From Streptomyces sp. JJ36 (GTDB lineage: Bacteria; Actinomycetota; Actinomycetes; Streptomycetales; Streptomycetaceae): a DNA stretch of 64,000 bases. The notes beneath the pieces were generated by a model that was not told the DNA's origin, ran no database searches, and saw only the letters and a list, made by a program, of their open reading frames with translations. Positions within the stretch are counted from its first letter, which is position 1; each line of letters opens with the position of its first letter. This document shows positions 18,842 to 28,714 of the stretch, piece after piece. The position numbers were made by a program, and so were the translations under genes. Location: positions 1-64,000 of the forward strand of contig NZ_JACYHE010000025.1 in assembly GCF_021696945.1 (NCBI RefSeq). Reading direction: 5' to 3'.

Positions 18842-19657
18842 GTGGATCGGCGAACAGACGCGGTGCCGGCCCCGGAACCGTGCGGGCCGCATCCGGAACC
18901 CTCTCCCTGCCAGACCTCTCCCGGGCCCGGGGCGGCGCCGGCGGACGGCCGCGGCGACCGGGCGGTGGTGCGCGACGCCCTCGGCGTCGGGCTCGCCGTC
19001 GGGCCCACCGGCTTCGCCTTCGGCGTGACCGCCGTCGGCGCAGGCCTCAGCATCCCCCAGACCTGCGTGCTGAGCCTGCTCGTCTTCACCGGTGCCTCGC
19101 AGTTCGCCCTGGTCGGCGCGATCGCCGCGGGCGGCACCCCGCTGACCGCCGCGACCGGCGCGTTCTTCCTCGGCGTGCGCAACGCCTTCTACGGGCTCCG
19201 GCTCTCCACCCTGCTGGCGCTGCCCCGCGCACTGCGGCCGCCGGCCGCCCACTGGGTCATCGACGAGACGGCGGCCGTCGCCCTCGCTCAGCGGGGCAGG
19301 CGCGCCACCCGGCTGGGCTTCGCCGTCACCGGCGCGACGCTCTACCTGCTCTGGAACCTGACCACCCTGCTCGGCGCGGCGGGGGCCTCCGCCCTCGGCG
19401 ACCTGAGCGCCTGGGGCCTGGACGCGGCGGGTCCCGCGGTCTTCCTGGCCCTCCTCGCGCCCATGCTGCGGGGCACCACGGAGCGATGCACCGCGGGGCT
19501 GGCGGTGGTGCTGGGGCTGGCGCTGCTGCCCGTGCTGCCCGCCGGGGTGCCCGTGCTCGCCGCGGCGCTGGCCGCGCCGCTCGTCCTGCTGTGCCGGCGG
19601 CACGGGCCGGGCGGTTCGCGGACGGCCGGGACGGCGGGGGAAGGGGACGCCCGGTGA
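18842..19657 (+). CDS. azlC: AzlC-family branched-chain amino-acid exporter subunit
   Basis: 271 aa with about six to seven hydrophobic segments from residue 45 onward and the AzlC-family pattern VRDALGVGLAVGPTGFAFGV, TGASQFALVGAI and HWVIDETAAVAL. Large subunit of the AzlCD (LIV-E) exporter for branched-chain amino acids. Start GTG 18842 is just after the AraC-type stop with AGGG nearby; an unconserved Pro-rich stretch of about 35 residues precedes the first membrane segment, so a start further in is possible. The stop overlaps the azlD start (GTGA). Confidence 0.85.
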   Translation: MDRRTDAVPAPEPCGPHPEPSPCQTSPGPGAAPADGRGDRAVVRDALGVGLAVGPTGFAFGVTAVGAGLSIPQTCVLSLLVFTGASQFALVGAIAAGGTPLTAATGAFFLGVRNAFYGLRLSTLLALPRALRPPAAHWVIDETAAVALAQRGRRATRLGFAVTGATLYLLWNLTTLLGAAGASALGDLSAWGLDAAGPAVFLALLAPMLRGTTERCTAGLAVVLGLALLPVLPAGVPVLAAALAAPLVLLCRRHGPGGSRTAGTAGEGDAR

Positions 19658-19971
19658 GCGGGACGGGCGTGTGGGTGGCCGTGGGGCTCACGGCGGCCGG
19701 CTGCTACCTGGTGAAGCTGCTGGGGCTGTCCGTGCCGGCCACCGTGCTGGAGCGGCCGGTCGTCCGGCGGCTGGCGGCGCTGCTGCCGGTGGCGCTGCTC
19801 GCCGCGCTCACCGCGCAGCAGACGTTCAGCGACGGGAGCGCACTGCTGCTGGACGCGCGCGCCGCCGGGCTGGGGGCGGCCGCGGTGGCCCTGCTGCTGC
19901 GGGCCCCGTTCCTGGTGGTGATCGCGGCCGCGGTGCTGGTCACCGCGGGGGTACGGGCGCTTGCAGGCTGA
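19654..19971 (+). CDS. azlD: AzlD-family small subunit of the branched-chain amino-acid exporter
   Basis: 105 aa, nearly all hydrophobic with about four membrane segments (VWVAVGLTAAGCYLVKLLGL, LAALLPVALLAALTAQQTF, LGAAAVALLLRAPFLVVI, AAAVLVTAGVRALAG). Size and pairing with AzlC identify it. The GTG start overlaps the azlC stop by 4 nt, giving translational coupling. Confidence 0.88.
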   Translation: MSGTGVWVAVGLTAAGCYLVKLLGLSVPATVLERPVVRRLAALLPVALLAALTAQQTFSDGSALLLDARAAGLGAAAVALLLRAPFLVVIAAAVLVTAGVRALAG

Positions 19972-19977
19972 CGGCGG

Positions 19978-19998
19978 CGCCCGGCCCCGGGCCGGGCG
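19978..19998 (+). terminator. Hairpin after azlD
   Basis: 9-bp stem CGCCCGGCC (19978-19986) with GGCCGGGCG (19990-19998), 3-nt loop, 6 nt after the azlD stop and just before the next promoter-like hexamer. Confidence 0.55.
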
Positions 19999-20001
19999 GG
20001 G

Positions 20002-20007
20002 GATACT
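20002..20007 (+). promoter_or_regulatory. -10 element for the DUF3046 gene
   Basis: GATACT ends 6 nt before ATG 20014, matching the leaderless spacing seen repeatedly in this window. Confidence 0.4.
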
Positions 20008-20013
20008 GCACGC

Positions 20014-20208
20014 ATGCGGTTGACGGTCTTCTGGCAGCGGATGGCGGAGCACTTCGGCGAGGCGTACGCCGACTCCTTCGCCCGTGATCACGTGATGTCC
20101 GAACTCGGCGGACGTACCGTCCACGAGGCCCTGGCGGCCGGATGGGAGGCGAAGGACGTGTGGCGGGCGGTGTGTACGGCGATGGAGGTACCCCCGGAGA
20201 AGAGGTGA
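20014..20208 (+). CDS. DUF3046 protein
   Basis: 64 aa, soluble, ending in basic residues. The sequence (MRLTVFWQRMAEHFGEAYAD, then HVMSELGGRTVHEALAAGW and VWRAVC) is the DUF3046 family, an actinobacterial protein of unknown function found close to recA. Conserved Trp and aromatic positions suggest a small helical domain. No function is proposed. Confidence 0.85.
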   Translation: MRLTVFWQRMAEHFGEAYADSFARDHVMSELGGRTVHEALAAGWEAKDVWRAVCTAMEVPPEKR

Positions 20209-20251
20209 GCCGCCCGGGTGCGCCCTCCCCGCCCGCCGGTCGGATATACGG

Positions 20252-20257
20252 GACAAT
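20252..20257 (+). promoter_or_regulatory. -10-like element for the AI-2E transporter gene
   Basis: GACAAT ends 6 nt before GTG 20264, again with leaderless spacing. Confidence 0.4.
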
Positions 20258-20263
20258 CCACCC

Positions 20264-21532
20264 GTGTCAGCGACAGCGCAGGGGACGGGCGCCGGGGACG
20301 GCCCGCAGGCGCACGGCCCGGAACCACCCGGCGGCGAGGACCCGGCCGGCGAGCCCGCCGCGGACCGGGCCCGGCCTGCGGGCGCCGGTGCCGCGGAGGA
20401 TTCCCCGGACCCCGCGGTTGCGCAGCAACCGTTCCGGGCGGCGCCGGGCATGCCCCGCTGGCTGCCGCGCGCCCTGGTCCTCGGGCTGGCGCTGCTGGGC
20501 GGCCTCCAGTTGGCCGGCTGGGCCTTCACCCGGCTCTCCACCCTGCTGCTCGACCTCCTGGTGGCCTTCTTCCTGGCCCTCGCCCTGGAGCCCGCCGTGG
20601 ACCGGCTCGCCACCCGCGGGGTGCCCCGCGGCATCGCCACCGGGCTGGTGTTCCTGGGGGTGCTGACGGCCGGTGCGGGTTTTGTGGCGGCGCTCGGCTC
20701 CGTCCTCGCCGACCAGGTGACGCGCATCGTCGCGAGCCTGCCCTCCCACCTGGAGACCCTTCTGGCCTGGGTGAACGCCACCTTCCACACCGATCTCGCG
20801 GCCGGCGGGCTCCAGCAGGGCGTGCTGGGCTCCGACTGGGTGCGCGGCTACGTGGCGGAGAACGCGGACGACGTCTGGGGACTGTCGGCCACGCTCCTGG
20901 GCGGGGTCTTCCAACTGCTGACCGTCTTCCTGTTCGCCTTCTACCTCACCGCCGACGGTCCGCGGCTGCGCCGGGCGCTCTGCTCCGTGCTGCCGCCCGC
21001 CCGGCAGGCCGAGGTGCTGCGGGCGTGGGAGATCGCCGCGGCCAAGACCGGCGGCTATCTCGCCTCGCGCGGCCTGATGGCCGTGGTCTCCGGGCTCGCG
21101 CACTACGTCTTCCTCGAGCTCCTCGGAGCGCCGTACGCGCCCGCGCTCGCGCTCTGGGTGGGAGTGGTCTCGCAGTTCGTGCCCACCGTGGGCACCTACC
21201 TGGCCGGCGCGCTCCCGGTGCTGCTGGCCTTCGCGATGGACCCCTGGGCGGCGCTGTGGGTGCTGTGCTTCGTGGTGGTCTACCAGCAGTTCGAGAACTA
21301 CCTGCTGCAGCCGCGGATCACCGCGCGGACGGTGGACATCCATCCCGCGGTGGCCTTCGGTTCCGTGATCGCGGGCACGGCGCTGCTGGGGCTGGTGGGT
21401 GCGCTCGTCGCGGTGCCGGCGACCGCGACGCTCCAGGGGTTTCTCGGCGCCTATGTACGCCGTTACGACGTGACCGACCCGCGGGCGCTGGAGCCGCCGG
21501 CCCGTGAACGGCGCCTCAGAAGACGGTCCTGA
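20264..21532 (+). CDS. AI-2E family transporter
   Basis: 422 aa. After about 65 disordered Pro/Ala/Gly residues come seven to eight hydrophobic segments in the AI-2E (PerM/TqsA) pattern: [65 protein letters not shown], then ISQFVP-like [23 protein letters not shown] and [13 protein letters not shown] near the C-terminus. Family members export small molecules or Na+/H+; the substrate here is unknown and the AI-2 name should not be taken literally. Start GTG 20264 has only the short spacing to GACAAT and no clear ribosome binding site. Confidence 0.85.
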   Translation: MSATAQGTGAGDGPQAHGPEPPGGEDPAGEPAADRARPAGAGAAEDSPDPAVAQQPFRAAPGMPRWLPRALVLGLALLGGLQLAGWAFTRLSTLLLDLLVAFFLALALEPAVDRLATRGVPRGIATGLVFLGVLTAGAGFVAALGSVLADQVTRIVASLPSHLETLLAWVNATFHTDLAAGGLQQGVLGSDWVRGYVAENADDVWGLSATLLGGVFQLLTVFLFAFYLTADGPRLRRALCSVLPPARQAEVLRAWEIAAAKTGGYLASRGLMAVVSGLAHYVFLELLGAPYAPALALWVGVVSQFVPTVGTYLAGALPVLLAFAMDPWAALWVLCFVVVYQQFENYLLQPRITARTVDIHPAVAFGSVIAGTALLGLVGALVAVPATATLQGFLGAYVRRYDVTDPRALEPPARERRLRRRS

Positions 21533-21572
21533 ACTGGGGTTTCGCCCGTCATCCACAGGAAAGCCGGGTGAC

Positions 21573-21605
21573 TTGACACAAAAATCGAACAGCCATTCTT
21601 ATAGA
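21573..21605 (+). promoter_or_regulatory. recA promoter with embedded LexA-type box
   Basis: A perfect -35 TTGACA (21573-21578) is followed by GAACAGCCATTC (21587-21598), which fits the streptomycete SOS (Cheo-type) box, and TTATAGA (21599-21605) as the likely -10 region; the spacing is long for TATAGA, so the exact hexamer is uncertain. The box lies between -35 and -10, where LexA binding would block RNA polymerase. The leader to the recA ATG is about 175 nt. Confidence 0.75.
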
Positions 21606-21785
21606 GGGGCCGCTCCGTGGAGCGGCGCTGGGCAGCGTGTCGGACTGGGCCGGGCGGCGTGCCGTTGCGGGCCGGCGTCCCGGGCAGAGGGCGTCCCGGG
21701 CGAGGCCCGGGCGGATTGTCAGTGGCAGGCGCTAGCGTCGGTGGACGTGAAGCGATCGACTCAAGCGAACAACCGGGTGGCACCC

Positions 21786-22916
<1,131 letters not shown>

Positions 22917-22919
22917 CCC

Positions 22920-23516
22920 GTGACACGGCGCAGCGACTGGCCGGAACCCCAGGACAGCGGTGGCCCTGCCTCGTCGAGGGCCGAGGCAGGGCCACCGCGC
23001 CGCACCTCCCGCGATCCCGCGGAGCGCGCCCGCGCCCTCTGCCTGCGGCTGCTCACCGGGACGCCGCGCACCCGCCGCGAACTGGCGGACGCGCTGCGCC
23101 GGAAGGAGATCCCGGACGAGGTGGCCGAGGAGGTGCTCGGACGCTTCGAGGAGGTCGGCCTGATCGACGACGCCGCGTTCGCCGAGGCATGGGTGGAGTC
23201 CCGGCACCACAGCCGGGGCCTGGCCGGGCGCGCGCTCGCCCGCGAGCTGCGGACCAAAGGCGTGGACGCCGGGCTGGTCCGGGAAGCCGTCGGACAGCTC
23301 GACGCGGACCGGGAGGAGGAGACCGCCCGCGCCCTGATCGAGCGCCGGCTGCGCGCGACACGCGGCCTGGCCCGGGAGAAGCGCATCCGGCGCCTCGCCG
23401 GGATGCTCGCACGCAAGGGCTACCCCGAGGGGCTGGCGCTCCGCGTCGTCCGGCAGGCGCTCGAGGAGGAGGGGGAGGACCCTGAGGAGCTGGAGCGGCA
23501 TCTCCCGGAGCCCTGA
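22920..23516 (+). CDS. recX: Regulatory protein RecX
   Basis: 198 aa modulator that caps or destabilises RecA filaments. The RecX three-helix repeats cover about residues 32-195 (ARALCLRLLTGTPRTRRELADALRRK; VLGRFEEVGLIDDAAFAEAWVESRH; GLAGRALARELRTKGV). The first 30 residues are unconserved-looking, Pro/Gly/Ser-rich, and are encoded across a 17-bp inverted repeat. GTG 22920 is the only plausible start in frame before the conserved core: no ATG or GTG follows in frame until well inside it. Cotranscribed with recA. Confidence 0.93.
   Translation: MTRRSDWPEPQDSGGPASSRAEAGPPRRTSRDPAERARALCLRLLTGTPRTRRELADALRRKEIPDEVAEEVLGRFEEVGLIDDAAFAEAWVESRHHSRGLAGRALARELRTKGVDAGLVREAVGQLDADREEETARALIERRLRATRGLAREKRIRRLAGMLARKGYPEGLALRVVRQALEEEGEDPEELERHLPEP
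22957..22998 (+). terminator. 17-bp perfect hairpin inside the 5' end of recX (putative attenuator)
   Basis: GCGGTGGCCCTGCCTCG (22957-22973) pairs perfectly with CGAGGCAGGGCCACCGC (22982-22998), 8-nt loop TCGAGGGC. It begins 41 nt after the recA stop and lies in recX codons 13 to 27. Stem strength and position just after recA suggest partial termination that keeps RecX below RecA; being inside a translated region it could respond to ribosome traffic. Confidence 0.6.
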
Positions 23517-23881
23517 CCTGCCCGGCGCGGGTCCTGGTCCGCATCGGCTCCCTCCGGCTGTGGCCCCACCGTGTGGGGCGCACCGGGCGTACCGGCGGCT
23601 CGCGCCCGCCGGTGTCCGGTGGCCTGCGCATACGCGCGGCCGGTGACCAGGGTGGCTCGCGCGCGCCTGCGGAAGGGCTCTCGTACCCGGTGGTTGACAC
23701 ATCTGCACGTGCGGCAGCCCGCGCACCTGCATGCCGAAGCGGCCCCCGCCCGTGCCCGGCGCACCGTCATCCGGGGTCCGTGCTCGGCGGCCCGGGCCGT
23801 CGCACGCGGATTCGGTCCCCGCCGGCGGCCGCACTGCCGCTCCCGGCGGCTCGCGCACGCACCCGGCGACCGCCCACGCGG
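23517..23881. other. 365-bp region without a supported gene
   Basis: Between recX and the convergent gluK. A short hairpin (GCCCCAC 23563-23569 with GTGGGGC 23573-23579) may end recA-recX transcription. A TTGACA at 23694-23699 has no matching -10. Open frames here have poor codon-position bias and Arg/Ala/Pro-rich translations, so I call no gene. Confidence 0.5.
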
Positions 23882-25276
23882 TCAGTCCTCCGGGGCCTCC
23901 CGGGGCATCGTCACGGTGGCACGCAGCCCGCGTGGCGTGTTCGGGGCGAAGCTCAGGCTCGCCCCGCCGGCGGCGAGCAACGCCCGGGTGATGGACAGCC
24001 CCAGGCCCGAGCCCGCGATGTTCTGATGGCTGCCGCTGCGCCAGAAGCGATCCCCGATCCGGTCGAGCTCCTCCGGGCTCAGCCCCGGACCGCCGTCGGC
24101 CACCTCGAGCGTCACCTCCTCCCCGGCCGCCGCCGCGCGCACCGTGACCTCGCCCCCCTCCGGGGTGAACTTCACGGCGTTGTCCACCACGGCGTCCAGC
24201 GCGCTGGAGAGCGCCACCGGATCCGCCCAGCCGGTGAGCGCCGCGGGCCCGGCCCGGCGCAGCGTCACCCCGGCCCGCGCGGCCACCGGCTCCCAGGCGG
24301 CCACCCGCTCCGCCGCCAGCTCCGCCACGTCGGTCAGCCGCAGGTCCGCCGGGCTGTGCTCGGCCAGCGCCAGATCGAGCAGTCCGTCCAGCACCTGCGC
24401 CAGCCGCTTGCCCTCCGCCTGCACCGAGGCGAACTCCTGGTTGCCCTCCGGCAGCTCCAGTCCCAGCAGCTCGATCCGCAGCAGCAGCGCGGAGAGCGGG
24501 TTGCGGAGCTGGTGGGAGGCGTCCGCCACGAAGGCACGCTGCTGCTCCAGGATCTCCTCCACCCGGTCGGCCATCTCGTTGAACGACCGCGCCAGCCGCC
24601 GCAGCTCCGGTGGCCCGCCGGCGGCCGCCACCCGGGACTTGAGCTTCCCGGTGGCGATCTCGTGGGCGGCGTGGTCCAGCGTCTCCACGGGCCGCAGCAC
24701 CCACCGGGTCAGCATCAGCGCCGCGGCGACGGCCAGCAGCATGGCCGCCGCCTCCCCGGCGGCGATGGGCAGCCATCCGTGCAGGATCCGGGAACGCAGC
24801 GGCCCGGTGGGGGAGTCGGTGAAGACGACCGCCGCCACATCGCCGTCCCGGATGACCGGGGAGGCGATCGCCACCCTCCGGTCCTCCTGCCACGGCCACA
24901 CCTGCGCCGGGTCGTGACTGCGCCGCCCGGCGAGCGCCTCGCGGAAGGCCTCCTGGCCGGGGCCGGTGGGCGGCACCCGCCAGTCCTCCGGTGCGCTGGC
25001 CATGGCCCGCGCGTCCCGGTAGAAGACGCCGGCCCGGATGCCGTACAGATCGTGGTAGCGCCGCAGCTCCCGGCGGAGCGTCGCCAGCCGCTCGCCGGGC
25101 TCGCTGCGTGCGGTGACGAACTGGGCCAGCGACGCGAAGCGGGCGGTGTCGTCGATCCGGTCCACCACCATGCGCTGCTGTTCGGCGGCGGCGAGACTGG
25201 CGGCCAGCGGAAAGCCGAGGGCCAGCAGCACCCCGGTGAAGAGCACGATGAGGAGGGAGAGGAGGCGGGAACGCAC
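23882..25276 (-). CDS. gluK: Sensor histidine kinase GluK
   Basis: 464 aa membrane kinase. Transmembrane segments at about residues 5-29 and 168-193 flank an extracytoplasmic sensor domain; then HAMP (about 190-245), HisKA with phospho-acceptor His255 in DASHQLRNPLSA, and HATPase_c (VDNAVKFT, DGGPGLS, GSGLGLSI). It lies with its regulator directly opposite the glutamate importer gluABCD. This matches GluR-GluK of S. coelicolor, reported to sense extracellular glutamate and control gluABCD and antibiotic production. The start is GTG, 24 nt after the gluR stop. The gluK name depends on context. Confidence 0.85.
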   Translation of the reverse strand: MRSRLLSLLIVLFTGVLLALGFPLAASLAAAEQQRMVVDRIDDTARFASLAQFVTARSEPGERLATLRRELRRYHDLYGIRAGVFYRDARAMASAPEDWRVPPTGPGQEAFREALAGRRSHDPAQVWPWQEDRRVAIASPVIRDGDVAAVVFTDSPTGPLRSRILHGWLPIAAGEAAAMLLAVAAALMLTRWVLRPVETLDHAAHEIATGKLKSRVAAAGGPPELRRLARSFNEMADRVEEILEQQRAFVADASHQLRNPLSALLLRIELLGLELPEGNQEFASVQAEGKRLAQVLDGLLDLALAEHSPADLRLTDVAELAAERVAAWEPVAARAGVTLRRAGPAALTGWADPVALSSALDAVVDNAVKFTPEGGEVTVRAAAAGEEVTLEVADGGPGLSPEELDRIGDRFWRSGSHQNIAGSGLGLSITRALLAAGGASLSFAPNTPRGLRATVTMPREAPED

Positions 25277-25299
25277 GGTGCCGGTCCGGTTCCGCCGGG

Positions 25300-26010
25300 T
25301 CAGGCGGCGGGCTCGACGAGGCGGTAGCCGACCCCGCGCACCGTCTGGATGAGCGCCGGCTGCCCCAGCTTGGAGCGCAGCGAGGCGACGTGCACCTCCA
25401 GGGTGCGCCCGGTGCCCTCCCAGTTGGTGCGCCAGACCTCGCTGATGATCTGCTCCCGGCGGAAGACCACACCGGGGCGCTGTGCGAGCAGCGCGAGCAG
25501 GTCGAACTCCTTGCGGGTGAGGGCGACGTTCTCGCCGTCCACCCGGACCCGGCGGGTCGGCAGCTCGATCGTGACCGGCCCGAGGTGGAGTGCCGGGGGG
25601 CGCGGGGCTTCCTCCCGCGGCGCCCGGCCGTTCTCCTCGGGAGCGGTGCGCCGGCTCACCGCATGGATGCGGGCCAGCAGCTCACCGGTGTCGTAGGGCT
25701 TGACCACGTAGTCGTCGGCCCCGAGATGCAGGCCGTGGATGCGGGAGCGTACGTCCGACCGCGCCGTGACCATGATCACGGGGGTGGAGCACAGAGAGCG
25801 GATGCGGCCGCAGACCTCGAAGCCGTCCTGGTCGGGAAGCCCGAGGTCCAGAAGGACCACGCCGAAGGGCGGTCCGGCGGCGTCGGGCAGGAGCTTCCCG
25901 AGCGCGGTCTCCCCGTCCCGGGCGTGCACCACCTCGAAGCCGTGACGGGCGAGCACGGCGGAGAGTGCCGCCGCCACACGGTCGTCGTCCTCGACGAGCA
26001 GCAGTCTCAC
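25300..26010 (-). CDS. gluR: OmpR-family response regulator GluR
   Basis: 236 aa. REC domain with acceptor Asp55 (VVLLDLGLPDQDG), acidic residues EDDD near residues 7-10 and a conserved Lys in VVKPYDTGELLARI; then a Trans_reg_C winged helix (about 135-232; RKEFDLLALLAQRPGVVF, TLEVHVASLRSKLG, VRGVGYRL). GTG 26010 is chosen over an upstream ATG in frame because AGAGGAGG sits 5 nt before it and the REC core begins there. Divergent from gluA across 283 bp that should hold its operators. Confidence 0.88.
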   Translation of the reverse strand: MRLLLVEDDDRVAAALSAVLARHGFEVVHARDGETALGKLLPDAAGPPFGVVLLDLGLPDQDGFEVCGRIRSLCSTPVIMVTARSDVRSRIHGLHLGADDYVVKPYDTGELLARIHAVSRRTAPEENGRAPREEAPRPPALHLGPVTIELPTRRVRVDGENVALTRKEFDLLALLAQRPGVVFRREQIISEVWRTNWEGTGRTLEVHVASLRSKLGQPALIQTVRGVGYRLVEPAA

Positions 26011-26127
26011 CGCGCCTCCTCTCTCCTCCTTACCGGGTGTCGCGGTGGCGGCCGCGACGGCGCTCCGGCTCTGCATCCACCCGGATCTGCGCAGGTGAGT
26101 CAAGTGGCTCCCGGCCGCCGCGAGGGT

Positions 26128-26210
26128 TCGTTATGCAGCCGGTACGCGACCGGAACGCCCGTGGCGCTCTCCTTCACGTAGCGTGTTCCGGCCTGGTCAT
26201 ATCGTTATGC
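26128..26210 (+). promoter_or_regulatory. Direct repeats TCGTTATGC in the gluR-gluA intergenic region
   Basis: Two identical 9-mers at 26128-26136 and 26202-26210, about seven helical turns apart (74 bp), in an unusually AT-rich patch between the divergent gluR and gluA. They are candidate operators for GluR or another regulator; I did not match them to a published site. Confidence 0.4.
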
Positions 26211-26230
26211 TCAATTTCCCCTCAGATGTA

Positions 26231-26260
26231 ATGACGCTGGTGGCGACGGGTCACTAAGGT
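26231..26260 (+). promoter_or_regulatory. Putative gluA promoter
   Basis: ATGACG (26231-26236), 18-nt spacer, TAAGGT (26255-26260). Predicted start near 26267 gives a leader of about 27 nt that carries the GGAG ribosome binding site of gluA. Confidence 0.5.
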
Positions 26261-26293
26261 CCTCGCAACCGACGAGGACGGAGCGACACGCCG

Positions 26294-27085
<792 letters not shown>

Positions 27086-27137
27086 GCCCGGGCGCTCAGC
27101 GGCCCGTACACCACCGAGAACCGTAGGGATGTTCACC

Positions 27138-27968
27138 ATGACTCTCCGCAAGAGCGGCATCGCCGCCGCTGCCGCCGTCGCCCTCGCCTTCACCGCCACC
27201 GCCTGCGGCGGGGGTGACAGCGGCTCCGACGGCGACGAGATCACCATCGGCATCAAGTTCGACCAGCCCGGCCTCGGCCTGAAGACCAAGGACGGTGACT
27301 ACACCGGCTTCGACGTGGACGTCGCCACGTACGTCGCCAAGGAGCTCGGGTACAAGGCCAAGGACATCACCTGGAAGGAGGCCCCCAGCGCCGACCGGGA
27401 GAACCTGATCAAGAACGGTGACGTCGACCTGATCGCCGCCACCTACTCGATCACCCCGGAGCGCAAGGAGGAGGTCAGCTTCGCGGGCCCGTACCTGATG
27501 GCCCACCAGGACCTGCTGGTCCGCAAGGACTACAACGACGTCTCCCAGGAGTCGGACCTCAACGACAGCGAGCTGAAGCTCTGCTCCGTCACCGGCTCCA
27601 CCTCCGCGCAGAACGTGAAGAACGAGTTCGCGCCCAAGGCGGACCTCCAGGAGTACGGCACCTACTCCCAGTGCCTCACCGGTCTGGAGAACAAGGCCGT
27701 CGACGCCATCACCACGGACGACAGCATCCTGGCCGGCTACGCCTCCCAGGACTCCCACCAGGGCAAGTTCAAGCTGCTCGGCCTGAACCTGAGCGACGAG
27801 CCGTACGGCATCGGCCTGGAGAAGGGCGACACCGAGATGCAGAAGAAGGTGAACGACGCCCTCCGCAAGATGGTGGAGGACGGCTCCTGGAAGAAGTTCG
27901 CCGAGAAGCACTTCGGCCCGGCCGGCTACGACTACGGCGAGGCCCCGGAGATCACCGAGAAGAGCTGA
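27138..27968 (+). CDS. gluB: Glutamate-binding lipoprotein
   Basis: 276 aa family 3 solute-binding protein. The signal peptide ends in a lipobox (FTATAC; Cys near residue 21), followed by a Gly/Asp linker; the mature domain has ITIGIKFDQPGLG, GFDVDVATYVAKELG and DLIAATYSITPERK typical of glutamate/glutamine binders. Start ATG 27138 is chosen because GTAGGGA lies 8-9 nt upstream; ATG 27129 would leave almost no spacing. It is 52 nt after gluA and followed by a strong hairpin. Confidence 0.92.
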   Translation: MTLRKSGIAAAAAVALAFTATACGGGDSGSDGDEITIGIKFDQPGLGLKTKDGDYTGFDVDVATYVAKELGYKAKDITWKEAPSADRENLIKNGDVDLIAATYSITPERKEEVSFAGPYLMAHQDLLVRKDYNDVSQESDLNDSELKLCSVTGSTSAQNVKNEFAPKADLQEYGTYSQCLTGLENKAVDAITTDDSILAGYASQDSHQGKFKLLGLNLSDEPYGIGLEKGDTEMQKKVNDALRKMVEDGSWKKFAEKHFGPAGYDYGEAPEITEKS

Positions 27969-27982
27969 CGACGGCAACGGCA

Positions 27983-28020
27983 GCGGGGCGCGCCGCCTGA
28001 CCCGGGCGGCGCGCCCCCGC
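27983..28020 (+). terminator. Intercistronic hairpin between gluB and gluC
   Basis: A 15-bp stem with one bulged C (27983-27997 with 28005-28020; the inner 13 bp are perfect) starts 14 nt after the gluB stop. Placement fits partial termination or 3'-end protection of the gluAB message, so that binding protein exceeds permease. Confidence 0.55.
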
Positions 28021-28045
28021 TTCCACGGCGAGAGCGCGGGAGAAC

Positions 28046-28714
28046 GTGTTCGACTTTCTTGACGGTTACGACCTGTGGGCGGCCTTCTGGGTGACGGTCC
28101 AGCTCGCCGTGTACTCGGCGATAGGGTCCCTGATCTGGGGGACCATCCTGGCCGCCATGCGTGTGAGCCCGGTTCCGCTGATGCGGGCGGTGGGCACCGT
28201 GTACATCAACACCGTGCGGAACACTCCGCTCACGGTGATCATCGTCGCCACCTCGCTGGGGCTGTACCAGACCCTCGGCGTGGAACTCGGCGGCGGGACG
28301 TCCAAGGAGATCGGCTTCAAGCTGGCCATCCTCGGCCTGGTCGCCTATCACGCCACCTTCGTGTGCGAGTCGCTGCGCTCCGGCATCAACACCGTGCCGG
28401 TGGGCCAGGCGGAGGCCGCGCGTGCCCTGGGCCTCAGCTTCGTCCAGGTGCTCACCCTGGTCGTGCTGCCGCAGGCGTTCCGCTCCGTCGTCGCGCCGCT
28501 GGCCAACGTGCTGATCGCGCTGACGAAGAACACCACGGTCGCCGCCGCGATCGGCGTCTCCGAAGCGGCCCTGCTGATGCAGGAAATGATCGAGAACGAA
28601 AGCGACGCGCTCTTCCTGGTCTTCGCGGTCTTCGCTTTCGGATTCATCATCCTCACCCTCCCGACCGGCCTTCTCCTCGGCTGGGTGAGCAAGCGCGTGG
28701 CGGTGAAGCGATGA
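28046..28714 (+). CDS. gluC: Glutamate ABC transporter permease GluC
   Basis: 222 aa His/Glu/Gln/Arg-family permease with about five membrane segments. The family start region WVTVQLAVYSAIGSLIWGTILA and the ATPase-contact (EAA) loop GQAEAARALGLSFVQVLTLVVLPQAFR are clear. GTG 28046 has GGGAG 5 nt upstream. The stop overlaps the gluD start (ATGA). Confidence 0.92.
   Translation: MFDFLDGYDLWAAFWVTVQLAVYSAIGSLIWGTILAAMRVSPVPLMRAVGTVYINTVRNTPLTVIIVATSLGLYQTLGVELGGGTSKEIGFKLAILGLVAYHATFVCESLRSGINTVPVGQAEAARALGLSFVQVLTLVVLPQAFRSVVAPLANVLIALTKNTTVAAAIGVSEAALLMQEMIENESDALFLVFAVFAFGFIILTLPTGLLLGWVSKRVAVKR

Noticed and set aside
23694-23699. TTGACA between recX and gluK as a promoter for an unannotated gene or leader peptide
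   Set aside because: No -10 at 16-19 bp and no downstream frame with coding bias or ribosome binding site.
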